Shown piece by piece: positions 33,946 to 44,599 of a DNA stretch of 64,000 nucleotides. The stretch lies in contig NC_091277.1 in NCBI RefSeq assembly GCF_042100115.1, positions 682,001 to 746,000 on the forward strand. Reading direction: 5' to 3'. The stretch is from Alternaria dauci (taxonomy: Eukaryota > Ascomycota > Dothideomycetes > Pleosporales > Pleosporaceae). Below the pieces are notes generated by a model that made no database searches, was not told the origin of the DNA, and saw only the letters and a list, made by a program, of their open reading frames with translations. The translations under genes were made by a program, and so were the position numbers. Positions within the stretch are counted from its first letter, which is position 1. Every line of letters begins with the position of its first letter.

Positions 33946-34637
33946 CTATGATAGGTTTCCAAACTCTCCTTCCCTACCTCTCCACGCTACCTTCATCATA
34001 GGTTGCGCTAGGAAATCTTCGACCCCTTTCTTCGTCATCTCTTCGCTCCACCCCCTCCGTCGCAGAGTCTGCTGCAGAATGAACGCCAAATCTATATGGT
34101 TTACAGTCACTTCCAGCGTCTCACCCTGGAAGCCCGGTATCACAAAATCTAGGTTTAGCTGTGGAGACTCGCGAGCAGCAAGGTAGAATGGCGTTGCAAT
34201 TGGGCCTGCCGGTCGTGGGGGCTTGTACGACTGCGGGTGAGCCAGAGGGACATGTCTTACGGCAGGCGACTCGCGAAGAAATGGCGGTACATTTGGCCGT
34301 GAATCTGTGGGGCTGGCATGTTCCATGCCAAGTTTGGCAAATTCCTTGCTCAAGTCTTTTTCAAACTTGGAAATTTCTTTCTGCGTTTCGACATTGTGAT
34401 TGTTGAGCAGCCAGTTTGTGTGGCCTAGTTCTTCATTCTTCTCCTCGTTTTTGCGGGTGTGTTAGCAAGGCGTTGTCAGGTTACGTGGTGCGTTGCTTTA
34501 TACGAACAGAGCTTGATTGTCGCCTTGATGAAATTGAGTATGCCCTGAGATATTGAACTGTGGCTCTCTTTGGTATGGAAGAATCTTAGGGATTGAAGAG
34601 AGCAGAAAGGACTTCCACTGCAGGAATGCTGTGCCAT
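33946..34637 (-). CDS. Orphan conserved-looking protein, uncertain 5' exon
   Basis: The main coding part, 33946-34443 (166 codons), begins EKNEELGHTNWLLNNHNVE and has no in-frame ATG, so a 5' exon is needed. The only ATG upstream that fits is at 34637. Exon 34485-34637 joins through a 41-bp intron (GTAACC donor, GCTAAC branch point, GAG acceptor) to give 216 aa. The acceptor is a GAGGAG tandem, so one residue may vary. The body has a helical start (TQKEISKFEKDLSKEFAKL), a Pro-rich middle (PPFLRESPAVRHVPLAHP) and a folded end (LDFVIPGFQGETLEVTVNHI...GWSEEMTKKGVEDFL). I do not recognise the family. The second exon is convincing; the first is weak. Confidence 0.45.
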
Positions 34638-35073
34638 ATACGTATCTGAATCGCAATCGAAGTTATCCGCCTGATTCCTAATAGCGTCCACGTTTACCTC
34701 GTTCTGCTCCCTTGCCTGGCAGTCTTACGCTTCAGCAGGTACAAATAGCGTTCACGCGGCATTGTTCCTACGATCGTTCAACTTCTTGTATGTCAGACCT
34801 ACTAGGCGGCATAACCTCCCAAGCTCCAAGACTGTACTGGCGTCAGTGTAGTGCTCAGTGTACAGAGAACCAAAGGCACAATTACATCGGGGCGAACAGC
34901 CTAGGTAAACTCGTGTTGTATTGCAACACTATGCTATTCAATAAGAACATCGCTGATATCATATCCATCATGAGGGTTATGAGCCCATACCAAGAAAACG
35001 CCATCTATCCATATATGCTCATCAAAGCACTTCCTTTTTGCGCATTGAAAATTCAGAAAGCCTATCAGACAAA
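34638..35073. other. Intergenic downstream of cystathionine gamma-lyase
   Basis: Promoter side of the minus-strand orphan and 3' end of the lyase. A plus-strand frame at 34712-35434 extends antisense into the lyase and is not accepted. No other feature. Confidence 0.45.
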
Positions 35074-36436
35074 TTACTGCGTAGCGAGAGCAGCATTGTT
35101 GGAAGCCTTTCCGTTGGCGATCTTAGGACCAACGACGGCCTCCTCAAGTGCTCGTTTGACATCAGCGACAAGATCTGCCTCGTCCTCAACACCGCAGCTG
35201 ATGCGGACGAGGTCGTCAAAGACACCAGCGGCTTCACGCTGCTCCTTGGGGATACCGCCGTGTGTCATGGCACTGGGTACTTCTACCAGCGATTCTACAC
35301 CACCCAGCGACTCAGCCAGTGTGAAGATCTTGGTTGCTTGGCAGAAGCGCTCTGCAGCTGCATGGCCGCCCTGGATACGGAAGGACAGCATGCCGCCACC
35401 CATTCCATCGCGGTGCTGCTTCAACGCGATGTGATGTTGTGGGTGAGAAGGTAGACCGGGGTAGTTGACGGATACGACGTGTGGTGAGGCTTCGAGGGCC
35501 TTTGCAACACCAGTAGCGTTCTTAGTGGCTTCCCGAGCGCGGAGATGCAGGGTCTTGAGACCGCGGTGTGCGAGCCAGCAGTCGAATGCCGAGGGAACAG
35601 CACCAATGGCGTTCTGGAGGAAAGATAGCCGCTCGAACAGCGCATCCGAGTTGAAGGCGGCAGCGCCCATGACGACATCGGAATGTCCGTTGATGTACTT
35701 TGTGACTGAGTGCACGACGATATCCGCGCCATGGTCCAGGGGGTTCTGAACGTACGGGCTCATAAAGGTGTTGTCCACAACTACCATGATGCCGTGCTGG
35801 TGCGCAATGGTCGAGATCTTGCGGATATCCACCAGCGTCAGAGTGGGGTTCGACGGCGACTCAATCCAGATGAGCTTTGTGTTTGGCCGGATGAGCTCAG
35901 CAATGTCAATCTCGATGCTCGGGCTAAAGGTAACCTTGACATCGTGCGTCAAGGCTACCTTTGTGAAGTAACGGTGGGTTCCTCCGTAGACGTCTGAGAC
36001 GGAAACGACGTGGGAGCCTGCAGCGAGCGACTGGAGGATGTTGGCTGTAGTAGCGGAACCGGAGGAGAATGCGAGCGCATAGCGGGCATGTTCGAGGGCG
36101 GCGACGGCTTTCTCAAAGTTGTCGCTGGAAGCACATTAGCATTGCAAATTGTAAATGGTGTCGCAGACACGTACCGGTTGGGGTTTGACGAGCGCGAGTA
36201 CTCGTATTCGCCTACCGGCTTCCCAACGGCTGATTGCGCAAAGGTTGTCGACAGCGAGATCTGCCTTGGTCAGCTATGCGCCCGTCAAACGATACGCTGG
36301 TATTACGTACAGATTCAATTACAGCTCCCGTGACAGGGTCATGAGGACTTCCGGCGTGTACGGCGAGCGTACCGAATCCGTGAACTGGCGATGGCGCGCG
36401 TGGCGGGGTGTCAATGGGGTGTTCCGGAACCGTCAT
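35074..36436 (-). CDS. CYS3: Cystathionine gamma-lyase (reverse transsulfuration)
   Basis: PLP enzyme cleaving cystathionine to cysteine, 2-oxobutyrate and ammonia in the cytosol, 420 aa. Exons are 36311-36436, 36175-36260 and 35074-36124, with two 50-bp introns. The joined sequence reads HAGSPHDPVTGAVIESISLSTTFAQ and SRSSNPNRDNFEKAVAALE, both family signatures. The PLP-binding lysine lies in SVTKYINGHSDVVMG, with the preceding VVVDNTFMSPYVQNPLDHGADIV block. The Cys/Met-metabolism C-terminal motif is VESLVEVPSAMTHGGIPKEQREAAG, with DLVRISCGVEDEADLVAD. The Glu of the CGL-type EVPSAMTH motif separates it from gamma-synthases. Length is normal. Confidence 0.93.
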
Positions 36437-37112
36437 TTTGCTACTCTTGTGAATGCTCTCTGGGCAGCCGAGTCGAGTTGGGGGTGTGAGAGGACTTGAA
36501 TGACAAAATGGAGTCGGAGCAGAATGATCAAGAACAAAGTTCAGGGCTCCAGGGTGTTGACGTCTATGGATAAATTATTGTTCTAGCCACAAATCCTAGC
36601 GTGCTTTTTGTCGGTGGTGCCGTTGACCGTGATGGCGCGAACGAGAATAATTCTTTCTGGCAGAATTTCCTTTCAAGTGGAGATGATGGCAAGGGAGACG
36701 ATTCTTCCTGACTCCTACCTTCTTATACCCAACAGGCCCCGTTCAGCATCTGACATTTCTCAGCAACATATTCACCAAACCACGTTTGGCCCTCCAATCG
36801 TGGCAGGTACGGCTCGGCCCAAGCGCGCGTTGGTTTCGTGAGCAAGCGGCGATGGTGTCATAGTATTCCCCGACCGACCCGCCTTGTGACGGCCTTGGCA
36901 GCCGTTGATTACACATCGCGCTGCGGGCGCCACCAAGGACAGAAGGTTGCTCGGGCGAAAAGCTGTATACGATTCAAGATACGTAAGCACGTCTCAACCA
37001 TGCAAGCCAAAGGCATGTGATTCGCACCCTAATCAAATTCAAAGGTCGAGGTATCAATGTGTCTACGAGAGCGCAAATGTCTATGGGTATCTTAGGGTAT
37101 CATGGTTGATGC
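36437..37112. promoter_or_regulatory. Intergenic: lyase promoter and ATG14 3' end
   Basis: No gene recognised. Short open frames on both strands lack support. Confidence 0.45.
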
Positions 37113-38774
37113 TCAGTATGCATCCTCCTCTGGTCTGCTCTTGAGCTTCACGTATCCACTTATGCCTTTCTTTCGCGCAGTCTGTTCGCTCTCAGATACA
37201 TCCCCTTTCCGCAATGGCAGAGGCTTTCCATTCGTCGTAGTAGACGTAAGGTAGCTGCGTCCATCGTCCAAGCCTGTGTTGCCACGCCTCTTCTCGCCAA
37301 CCACAACCGGGTCTTCAGCAATCAGGTTCTCCATGTCTTCCCATTCCTTCTGGTTGAGCACGTCCCATTCTTGTGCCTGTTGCTCAGCAAGTAGGAACCC
37401 TTTCAGCTCGTCAACAATCTTGGTTGGAGACAAGCCCCATCCGCTGATGTACTGGGCGTTCTCAGCGATGCCGAGAAAAGAATGTGAAGTGGCATGTGAA
37501 AGTTGTCCGAAGCCTACAGGTGACTTGCGCAGGATCGACCTGGAAGACTTTGAAGCAGTGATGTCTTTGTCGAACGGGTTCTCAAGGCGCTGGGGATTGT
37601 ATGATTCCTGTGCGATCAGTAGTCGATACAGGTTGCGACCTATCGAACAGGTATCTTCCCACTGTTTGAAGCTGTCCTTCATGCCCTGTGTTCGGCATAG
37701 CCAGGCCACATCATACGCAAGCAGGGATACGCCTTCGATGAAGGATGAGTATGCTGGAGGATCTTCGGCCGACAGGTGACTCAACGGGCGATCGACGAAC
37801 AGTGCGCGTGGCTTCGGAAGATGGATACGTGTCTCAAGCGTGCGCGAGGCTTCTGGACTAGCGCTGGATGAATGCGACGGTGTTGAGCCGGGGAAAGGCA
37901 CTTTTTTCCCCTGGTACGAAGATGCTGGACTGAAGATGGTAGGTTGAGGATAGTCACTATGGGGCAGTGTGATTTCGGCAGGGAGGCGAATACCCAAATA
38001 GGCAGCGACGCGAACGAGAAGCTGGGCTACGGCAGCCAGGGAGGCGGATAGGCCGTCAGGTGCGACGTCTGTTCCATCATTAGCATAACATCTTCGTAGG
38101 CGTGACGGAAACGTACCGTTCAGATCTCGTAGGTCGTGGATCCGCAGGCGCGCACCAGGCCCTATATTAAAGACCTCTTTGATGCCACCGTCCCTAGTCT
38201 TTCGTCGCTGCATCTTCAGTCCTGCGAGCTTCGCAGCAGTCGTGCATAGCTGCATGCGCAGGTCTATGGTGTCATGATGCATCTTGTCTGCGTTGTAGTC
38301 GGTCCTCTTGACTCTCTGTTGCACCTTGTCCAGTTCGTTCGCCCGCCGCGACTCGATGCCGTATGTGGCGGATGAGAGATCTGACTTCCTTTGCGCGTTC
38401 GCTGCGCGCTTGGCCTCAAGCTGCTTCCTTGTGGCTTCCATCTGTCGCCGAAGCTTATCAGCGTGCTCTGATATCATGCCTAATCGCTCCTGAATCTCCG
38501 CCGTCTCCGCTTTCGTCCGTTGCCAGTTCAGATTGTTCGTACACTCCTGCCGGTCGACCAAAAGGCCTCCTTTCGAGTCGGCGAGGGAAACATGCTGGAC
38601 CGCTTTGTCTTCCGAGCCGTTTATGATGGCCTTGACGTGCTTCTCGACGGCATCGCGGTCTATCAGCGTCTTTGCGAGTTGGATGCGGGGCTGTTCGAGG
38701 TATGAGCGGGCGCAGGTCATGCAGTGGAACGGCTGGCCCAGGCCGCCGTCTCTGCCACAAATGTCGCACTCCAT
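37113..38774 (-). CDS. ATG14: Autophagy protein Atg14 (PI3-kinase complex I subunit)
   Basis: 537-aa subunit directing the Vps34-Vps15-Atg6 lipid kinase to the autophagosome formation site. Exons are 38117-38774 and 37113-38068. The N-terminus has the Atg14 cysteine pairs (MECDICGR...FHCMTCAR). Coiled coils span about 60-185 (ETAEIQERLGMISEHADKLRRQ and onwards). The C-terminal half shows the Atg14/UVRAG fold (IFNIGPGARLRIHDL-type block, LVRVAAYLGIRLPAEITLP, LLAYDVAWLCRTQG, NLYRLLIAQES). The 48-bp intron lacks an in-frame stop; its removal joins RDLND to VAPDGLSAS. The first ATG gives MECDICGR; codons before it start with TTG. Vps38/UVRAG is the alternative, but it lacks the N-terminal cysteine pairs. 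Confidence 0.87.
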   Translation of the reverse strand: MECDICGRDGGLGQPFHCMTCARSYLEQPRIQLAKTLIDRDAVEKHVKAIINGSEDKAVQHVSLADSKGGLLVDRQECTNNLNWQRTKAETAEIQERLGMISEHADKLRRQMEATRKQLEAKRAANAQRKSDLSSATYGIESRRANELDKVQQRVKRTDYNADKMHHDTIDLRMQLCTTAAKLAGLKMQRRKTRDGGIKEVFNIGPGARLRIHDLRDLNGTFPSRLRRCYANDGTDVAPDGLSASLAAVAQLLVRVAAYLGIRLPAEITLPHSDYPQPTIFSPASSYQGKKVPFPGSTPSHSSSASPEASRTLETRIHLPKPRALFVDRPLSHLSAEDPPAYSSFIEGVSLLAYDVAWLCRTQGMKDSFKQWEDTCSIGRNLYRLLIAQESYNPQRLENPFDKDITASKSSRSILRKSPVGFGQLSHATSHSFLGIAENAQYISGWGLSPTKIVDELKGFLLAEQQAQEWDVLNQKEWEDMENLIAEDPVVVGEKRRGNTGLDDGRSYLTSTTTNGKPLPLRKGDVSESEQTARKKGISGYVKLKSRPEEDAY

Positions 38775-39284
38775 GGTTGAGTGCAAATTATGCTATGTGA
38801 TTTCGCCTCCAGAAAAGCCGTAGTAGGATGGTAGGTCTGGAAGGTACAGCGAGACCATGGTTGGAGTGATTCGTCGAGGGGGCTGGCGAGTGCCTATGCA
38901 TCCATGGGGACCAGCCAGTAGGGTGGACGGTGAATATCTATGCTGCGTGAATATTGTCGCTGCCCTTGTTTGGCATGAGGCATAAGTCAAGCAGCCGGAT
39001 CAAGGTGAGTGAAAAGGCTGTGTAACTGAGACGGTACTCAGGCAGAGGCGCGAGTTGCTAGTCAGACGCTCCTTCCAACGTCATGCCGCGACTGATCAAA
39101 ACGGACCGCGCTAGTGCACGTGCATACCGCATACCTGGACAAACACCCACTCTTCCTTTACTATTGCAATCTTTAGTCCGATAAGGCTGACTTCACGCGT
39201 CGATTATCTTTTTGATGATGACAAGACGCGGTCGCGATCACTCCACTTACGCACAGCACTGACCGCCGCCAGGAGGCATCGCCA
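38775..39284. promoter_or_regulatory. Divergent intergenic region, ATG14/orphan
   Basis: 510 bp between divergent starts. No specific site is recognised. Confidence 0.45.
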
Positions 39285-40046
39285 ATGACCAGAACTTCCG
39301 ACAACGAATCTGAATCACCTCTTCCGTCTCACACTTTGCTGATCTTCCCTTCCTCGCCTCCAGTACTGACTCCAGTATCACAAACCCCCAAAATGGATAC
39401 TGATCCCGCTTGCACATCAGAGCCACCCCTCACTGAGGACGCCCAAGCAACGCGTCCAGCTGTGAGACGTGTGAACTCGGACGACACAGAGCGCCCATTT
39501 TCAGCCCACCGCATGCAAGACGAAATCCATGGCCAGGCGGATGCGACCACTGGAGAGCAAACAGACGATGAAGATAGTGACCCTGCAGGAAGAATCGAGG
39601 ATTTTGACTGGGAAGATCTTCACGTTCGGTACCATGAGGCTATGGATGGTTGCCATAAGGAAGAAGAGGAACTGATGCAAGAATGGGAAAGTCTTATGAA
39701 TGTACTAATATCTCTATCTGATCTCTAGTTATAAAACTAATTTCTTTTCTAGTATTTCAGTGTCTGGGCGAATTCAGGACATGAGAAGGAGACCGATCGG
39801 ACCTACTCTAGGTAAGCATGCCTTCTGCAACGTCGTGTGACCAACTAACATTCGCATCAGGCTTCGTACACGCATGACATATGTTCAGAACTCTGAAGAG
39901 GAACTAGAGAACAAGCGAAATCACTGTACGATCTAGCTAATTTTGTTTCATCACCTTTACACAACTAATGTGTTGTAGATATCAGCGTGGTTAAAGCCTT
40001 TGAGAGTGCGCTCAACCTCCTCAAAGCCAGCGGCATTGGTCGTTGA
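39285..40046 (+). CDS. Orphan acidic/helical protein, 202 aa, four exons
   Basis: Exons are 39285-39701, 39753-39811, 39861-39925 and 39979-40046, with introns of 51, 49 and 53 bp. All have clean donors, ACTAAC branch points and TAG/CAG acceptors, and phases close exactly at a TGA after SGIGR. The first ~110 residues are Ser/Thr/Pro-rich and acidic, likely disordered. The rest is a continuous helical module: DFDWEDLHVRYHEAMDGCHKEEEELMQEWESLMNYFSVWANSGHEKETDRTYSRLRTRMTY, then KAFESALNLLKASG. The strong helical design and the tidy splicing support a real gene. I do not recognise a function; a structural or complex-subunit role is a guess. Confidence 0.75.
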
Positions 40047-40527
40047 TGCTTATCAACCTAGGCGTCATCTATCTTGCTCATCATCCACCACAACCAGCAG
40101 TCTTACAGCGCCTTCCACGCACCGACATGGTAAAGTCACTGCCCCGACGATTGGTGCCTTCGTTCAGTACTTCGATGCATGTTTCATCGACGATGCATCC
40201 AATGCGTTGCTCTGTCATGTAGCCATCTTCTCCAATACCAGGAACAGCCATCTCGGAGGAAGTTCAATCGCGACACACGATACCCATTCGCTATATCAGT
40301 TGGAAGACATTCATTGTCAGGACTCTGCTCTATCTAAACCCCTAAATCAGCCGCTCAAGATTCTATCCGAAATGCACCGCCTTTTGCCGAGGTCTATACA
40401 TGGTCCCCATACTCTCCGTAGATGCGCTAAACAATGAGATGCCCGTGCCCTTTCCATGCGAGGTATACCAAAAATGGCCCAAACGTGGTCCAAGTTGGTG
40501 ATTGTGATGATGTAGCGAGTGTTTCGT
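40047..40527. other. Intergenic between convergent genes
   Basis: Lies between the orphan (plus) and thioredoxin reductase (minus). An open frame at 40000-40437 overlaps the last orphan exon in another frame and is unsupported. Confidence 0.45.
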
Positions 40528-41803
40528 TTATAGAAGAGGGTTGGACCGGTACTCGGGTACGACGCCGTTTGTTTGCGACTTCTCGGCCTGGTTCTCCGTC
40601 TCGAGCTCGTTGCCGACGCTGTCGTCTTGCTCGGCAAGCCATTTCTCCGCCTCGAGAGCGGCAATGCAGCCAGATCCCGCACTGGTAATAGCCTGGCGAT
40701 ACCGCTTGTCCTGAACGTCACCAGCCGCGAAGACACCCTCGACGCTCGTGAGACCCTCTCCGGGCTTGGTGATCAAGTAGCCGTCCTCGTCCATGTCAAG
40801 CTGTCCCTTGAACAGCTCTGTGGCGGGGTCGTGTCCGACGGCGTAGAATAGACCCTTTGCGTCGAGAGTCTGCTCCTCCTTTGTGACGTTGTTCTTGACC
40901 ACTAGTTGTGTCATCAGACCGTTCTTCTTGTCCTCGCCCTTGATCTCGGTCGCGCTAGTGTTGTACATGACCTCAATCTTGGGGTGCGTTGTCAACCGGC
41001 GGGCGTTTGTTCGGCTGGCACGTAGCTGATCTCTTCGGACGAGTACAGTAACCTTGCTCGCCTTCTTGGTGAGATACAGGGCCTCTTCTACCGCCGAGTC
41101 ACCACCTCCGATAACGACCAGTGGCTGCTCGCGGAACATGGGCAAAGAGCCATCGCACACGGCGCATGCGGATACACCGTTACCCCAGTACTTGTCCTCG
41201 CCCTTGAGATCTAACCTCCTAGCCTTTGCGCCGGTCGCGATGATCAAAGCATCGGCGGTGTGTTCCTCCTCCTCGATCTCCTCCTCATCACCCATGGGGT
41301 GCAACCAGTATTTGAAGGGGCGCGCCTTGAGGTCGACCTTTGCAACGGTCTGGGAGATGATTTCGGTGCCACAGGCTTCAGATTGTTCGCGCATTTGCTC
41401 CTATAGACTGTTAGTACTAGTTGGCGCGTGGCTGTCGCATGGGTTTACTGACCATGAGCTTTCCGCCTCCAATCTTGGTGAAACCGGGGAAGTTCTCGAC
41501 TTCGTCTGTTGTGGTCAATTGTCCACCTGCGGCTATACCGAGAGCCATGAACCCCTCGTACATGACGGCTGCGCATTGTTAGCATGTTTCTAAAACAAGT
41601 CGAGACACATCGTCTTACGGTTCAGATCTGCTCGCGCAGCGTAGATAGCTGCGGTGTGGCCTGCTGGCCCCGAGCTGTGCATGTTAGCATCCTCCTCCTA
41701 GTCATGCCGTCGATCGCAAAGCTTACCCAATAACTGCAGACTGTTAGCACTCTTCCAGCCACAAGATACTTGTGCACTACTTACTGACTAGTTTTGAATG
41801 CAT
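40528..41803 (-). CDS. TRR1: Thioredoxin reductase, five exons including a 7-nt microexon
   Basis: NADPH-dependent flavoenzyme that reduces thioredoxin, 356 aa. Exons: 41785-41803, 41727-41733, 41619-41674, 41453-41568 and 40528-41400, with introns of 50-52 bp. Exons 1-3 join as [18 protein letters not shown], where the 7-nt exon supplies the second Ile and part of the Gly of the FAD dinucleotide motif. The redox pair is CAVC in [11 protein letters not shown]. The NADPH-binding motif is [11 protein letters not shown], and the C-terminal FAD motif is [16 protein letters not shown]. The protein is the low-molecular-weight fungal type. An open, in-frame region of at least 75 codons upstream of the ATG could encode a mitochondrial presequence from a non-AUG start; this is discussed separately. 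Confidence 0.92.
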
Positions 41804-42747
41804 GTTTCGCGACTGTTGTTTTGAAAGGGTGGATGCAGTCGAGAGCCCCGCTACTGGTGATACGCGCTGGTTATGCGATGCCGCAGCAGCGATGGGTACG
41901 GAGAATAAGGATAGATTGCGGGGGGAAGACGCCCTTCGAAAGATTGATGCGAACACTTTGGCGGCGTGTGCGAAGTTCGCGTGTCGCGTGCAAGATGTGG
42001 CTGCGGGCGTGTGGGGTCGTGTGCGCAAAAGTGGGATGCAACAGAAGGTGCTTTATGGGAGAGGGACCAAGTGGCAGAGGAGGAGCTGCAAAATCGGCTT
42101 TAATGTTGCCGCAGCGGGTTCGCAATTAGTGGGCGTTGTCTTTCTAGCTTCGGAGGTTCCGCGATATTAGGTGGATGACGGCGAGCCGAGGCGTGGTGGG
42201 GTTTTCAAGATGCAGATCGGGCTCAACACTGAGTGGCAGTCAATACATATGTAATCCAGTATAACAAAGGGGACAGCACAGTGGAGAGAGGAGAACCAGA
42301 GAGCAGAACACACCTTATTTGCAAGTATAGCGCATGTCAGATGGCGAGAGGTTTCTGCTTGCAAAGAAAAAAGTCGGCGGCTTGCTTTGGATCTACGCCA
42401 TCGGCGGCCGGGGTCTCATTCTTAGAAATCGACCTGTACTAGACCCACGTTCCACGCAGTCCACGCATCTTGCACATGTCGCTCTCGGATGTCCGATGCT
42501 AACGCGCTTATGCGCGACACGATGCGGCTCCCGAATCAGTAGCCTCGGTCGACTTGTTCAGGGGTACTGTCCGGATTGTCAGAGCTTGTCCGGTCATGGC
42601 CGTGGCTGGAGAGGCGAGTATTTGGATGATTACGGTTCGTGCAGGTTCTGGAGCCGCACACGTCACGCTTCACTTTCTATCTTCGTATTTTGGCCCCGCG
42701 CTTGGAAGGAGCATTCCATGTCCGTTGTAGCCTTGCAACGCTGCTAT
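41804..42747. promoter_or_regulatory. Intergenic: thioredoxin reductase upstream region and TRM82 3' end
   Basis: Both neighbours are on the minus strand. The part nearest the reductase (41804-42028) is pyrimidine-rich on the coding strand and in frame with it. Plus-strand frames (for example 42334-43107) run antisense into TRM82 and are rejected. Confidence 0.45.
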
Positions 42748-44404
42748 CTAATCTTCTGCGCCTGGGCGCTTTCTGAGATTCTCCACATTATAGAGCATGT
42801 CTCGCACTGCTTTGTCATCTGCAGAAAGCTTGTCACTACCCTGCTCGAAGAGCTTCAGCGTGTTTGCCAGCTCGGTATCTTCGTGCCATTCACCAGCTGG
42901 CTGTCTGGCGAAGCATTGCAGTCTCGGCGCCTTATTTACGTGTTAGTCATTGGCCGTGGAGTATTTCTGGGCCCGTTACGTACCTTGTCTTCCCGAGCTT
43001 CAGCCGTTGAGCCTGGCTTCCGGATATTGTCGATCGAGACGGCCAGCTTCAGTGAACCGGTAGAAGATTGGATAATAGCAACATCAAGCGCGTTGCCGCT
43101 CAAATGAATTGAACTTTCTGAGGTGGATTCACCCAGTGTGAAGCTGAACAGCGCGGGTACACCCTCGCATGCCACGAGGACGGTTTCAGCCTGCCCAGAA
43201 TTAGAACGAAACTGGAAGGACTTAGGCTCAGTGGTACTCACCCTGTCTCTAGTTGGTAGGCTCCAAATGCCCGAAACCGCGACTTTACAAGTCGTAGACT
43301 CTACGCCTGCTGGAACCAAGTCACGCTCCCGGAGATGGGCAAAGGCAAGATCTCGGATGGCCAGCTTCTCCTTCAAGAGGCCATTTTGCCAGTCCCAGAC
43401 AAACAAGTGATCGTCGCCACCACCAGATACAAGTTGACCAGACTGTGTGAAGCAAAGCCTGCTCACGAACGCCTCGTGGCCGAAGCAGAAGCCCTCGATG
43501 ATATGTGCTTGTGGTGGGCCCCTTGAGATCCTGATATGCTCGTCTCGATCTGCTGTGATGATGTAGCTTCGGCCATGCACCTTTATATAAGCGACATCCG
43601 TAAGCATCGAAACGTGGCCAAGGAGCAGCTCGTGCTTGAATCGCATAGGCTCTTTGGACTTTGCCGGCCCCTTTGCTTTCTGCTTCAGCTGCTCTTCGAG
43701 AGTTTTCCTATTTCTACCAGAATGAACGGTCAGGGTAGTGGCCGAAGGCATCCATTCTTTCTGGTCTGGCTGTTGAGTTGCCGATGTTTCGGGTGGCTCT
43801 TCTACTTTATCATCGTCAGGTGACGGGAGAAGTGGAAGTGCATACACATCGCCAAACTTGTCTGCACACAAGATAGTCGCATTGTCAGATGTAAGAGTGA
43901 TCGAAGAAGGTCGTCTCGACATGCACCTTCTCCAGGTCAACTTCTGGGCTTGCCGAACGTCTTTTTGCTTCTTACCTTTCGCTAAGTTGCTGCAGCCGGT
44001 TCTGTGAATCAATCTGGAAGACGCGAATGCATTTGTCTTCACCGGTGACGCCAATCAAGTACTGTCCGTCGCTTGAAAGAATGAGACTGGAAAAGTTTGA
44101 CTTTTGCTCGTTCGGTTGTTCCAACTTGATGCGTTTTCCTGGTCGCTCTTCGGAGTCGCCTTCCTGCTGATCCTGCTCATGTTAGCGATGCTCAACCACT
44201 TTACTACCAAGTCGGATGCCACAACATTGACACGATGTTTACGCCGCCATCACTCACTTCACTCTGATTGTCCTGTGGCGGCCATGTCGTCGTTGCTCCG
44301 CGACTGGACTGAGCTACGATCTTGGAGCCGCTCGCACCGAATATCACCCAGTCTCCTGCAGACTCCGAGCTGTGCGCTACAATGCACTGGTAGGGAACAG
44401 ACAT
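42748..44404 (-). CDS. TRM82: tRNA (guanine-N7) methyltransferase non-catalytic WD40 subunit
   Basis: Partner of the Trm8 methyltransferase that makes m7G46 in tRNA, 472 aa. Exons: 44258-44404, 43976-44172, 43242-43926, 42984-43190 and 42748-42930, with introns of 85, 49, 51 and 53 bp. All phases close. WD-repeat blades are visible: NFSSLILSSDGQYLIGVTGEDKCIRVF, SSITLTSDNATILCADKFGDVYALPL, GHVSMLTDVAYI...IITADRDEHIRIS and HEAFVSRLCFTQSGQLVSGGGDDHLFVWDW. The conserved RISRGPPQAHIIEGFCFGH stretch marks the family. The third intron is in frame and stopless. Its retention would add 17 residues (starting VSTTEPKSFQF) inside a blade. The last exon, recovered from splice signals, ends RKRPGAED. It is divergent from RPP0. 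Confidence 0.88.
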
Positions 44405-44599
44405 GATGTGTGCGTCGGACACGGCCTGGCAGAGTTGATGGTACTTTTCTGTGAGGCTCAGAATGCGCTAGCGCGTTACGCGAGCAGGGGCCACCCACAG
44501 CAGACGACTTTGATTTTCGCCGGTTGGACTTTCTCTTTCTTAAACCATCAACAACACGCAAATTAAGACCTTAAACATCCCTTTGCGTCACCGAACACA
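44405..44599. promoter_or_regulatory. Compact bidirectional promoter, TRM82/RPP0
   Basis: 195 bp between two translation-related genes. The RPP0 side has a TTTCTCTTTCTT pyrimidine tract at about 44528-44540 followed by an A-rich leader, as in many fungal ribosomal-protein promoters. Confidence 0.6.

Noticed and set aside
34712..35434. 240-codon plus frame antisense to cystathionine gamma-lyase
   Set aside because: Mostly a mirror of lyase codons; the upstream part has no features.
42334..43107. 257-codon plus frame antisense to TRM82
   Set aside because: Overlaps the last two TRM82 exons in opposite orientation; no domain.
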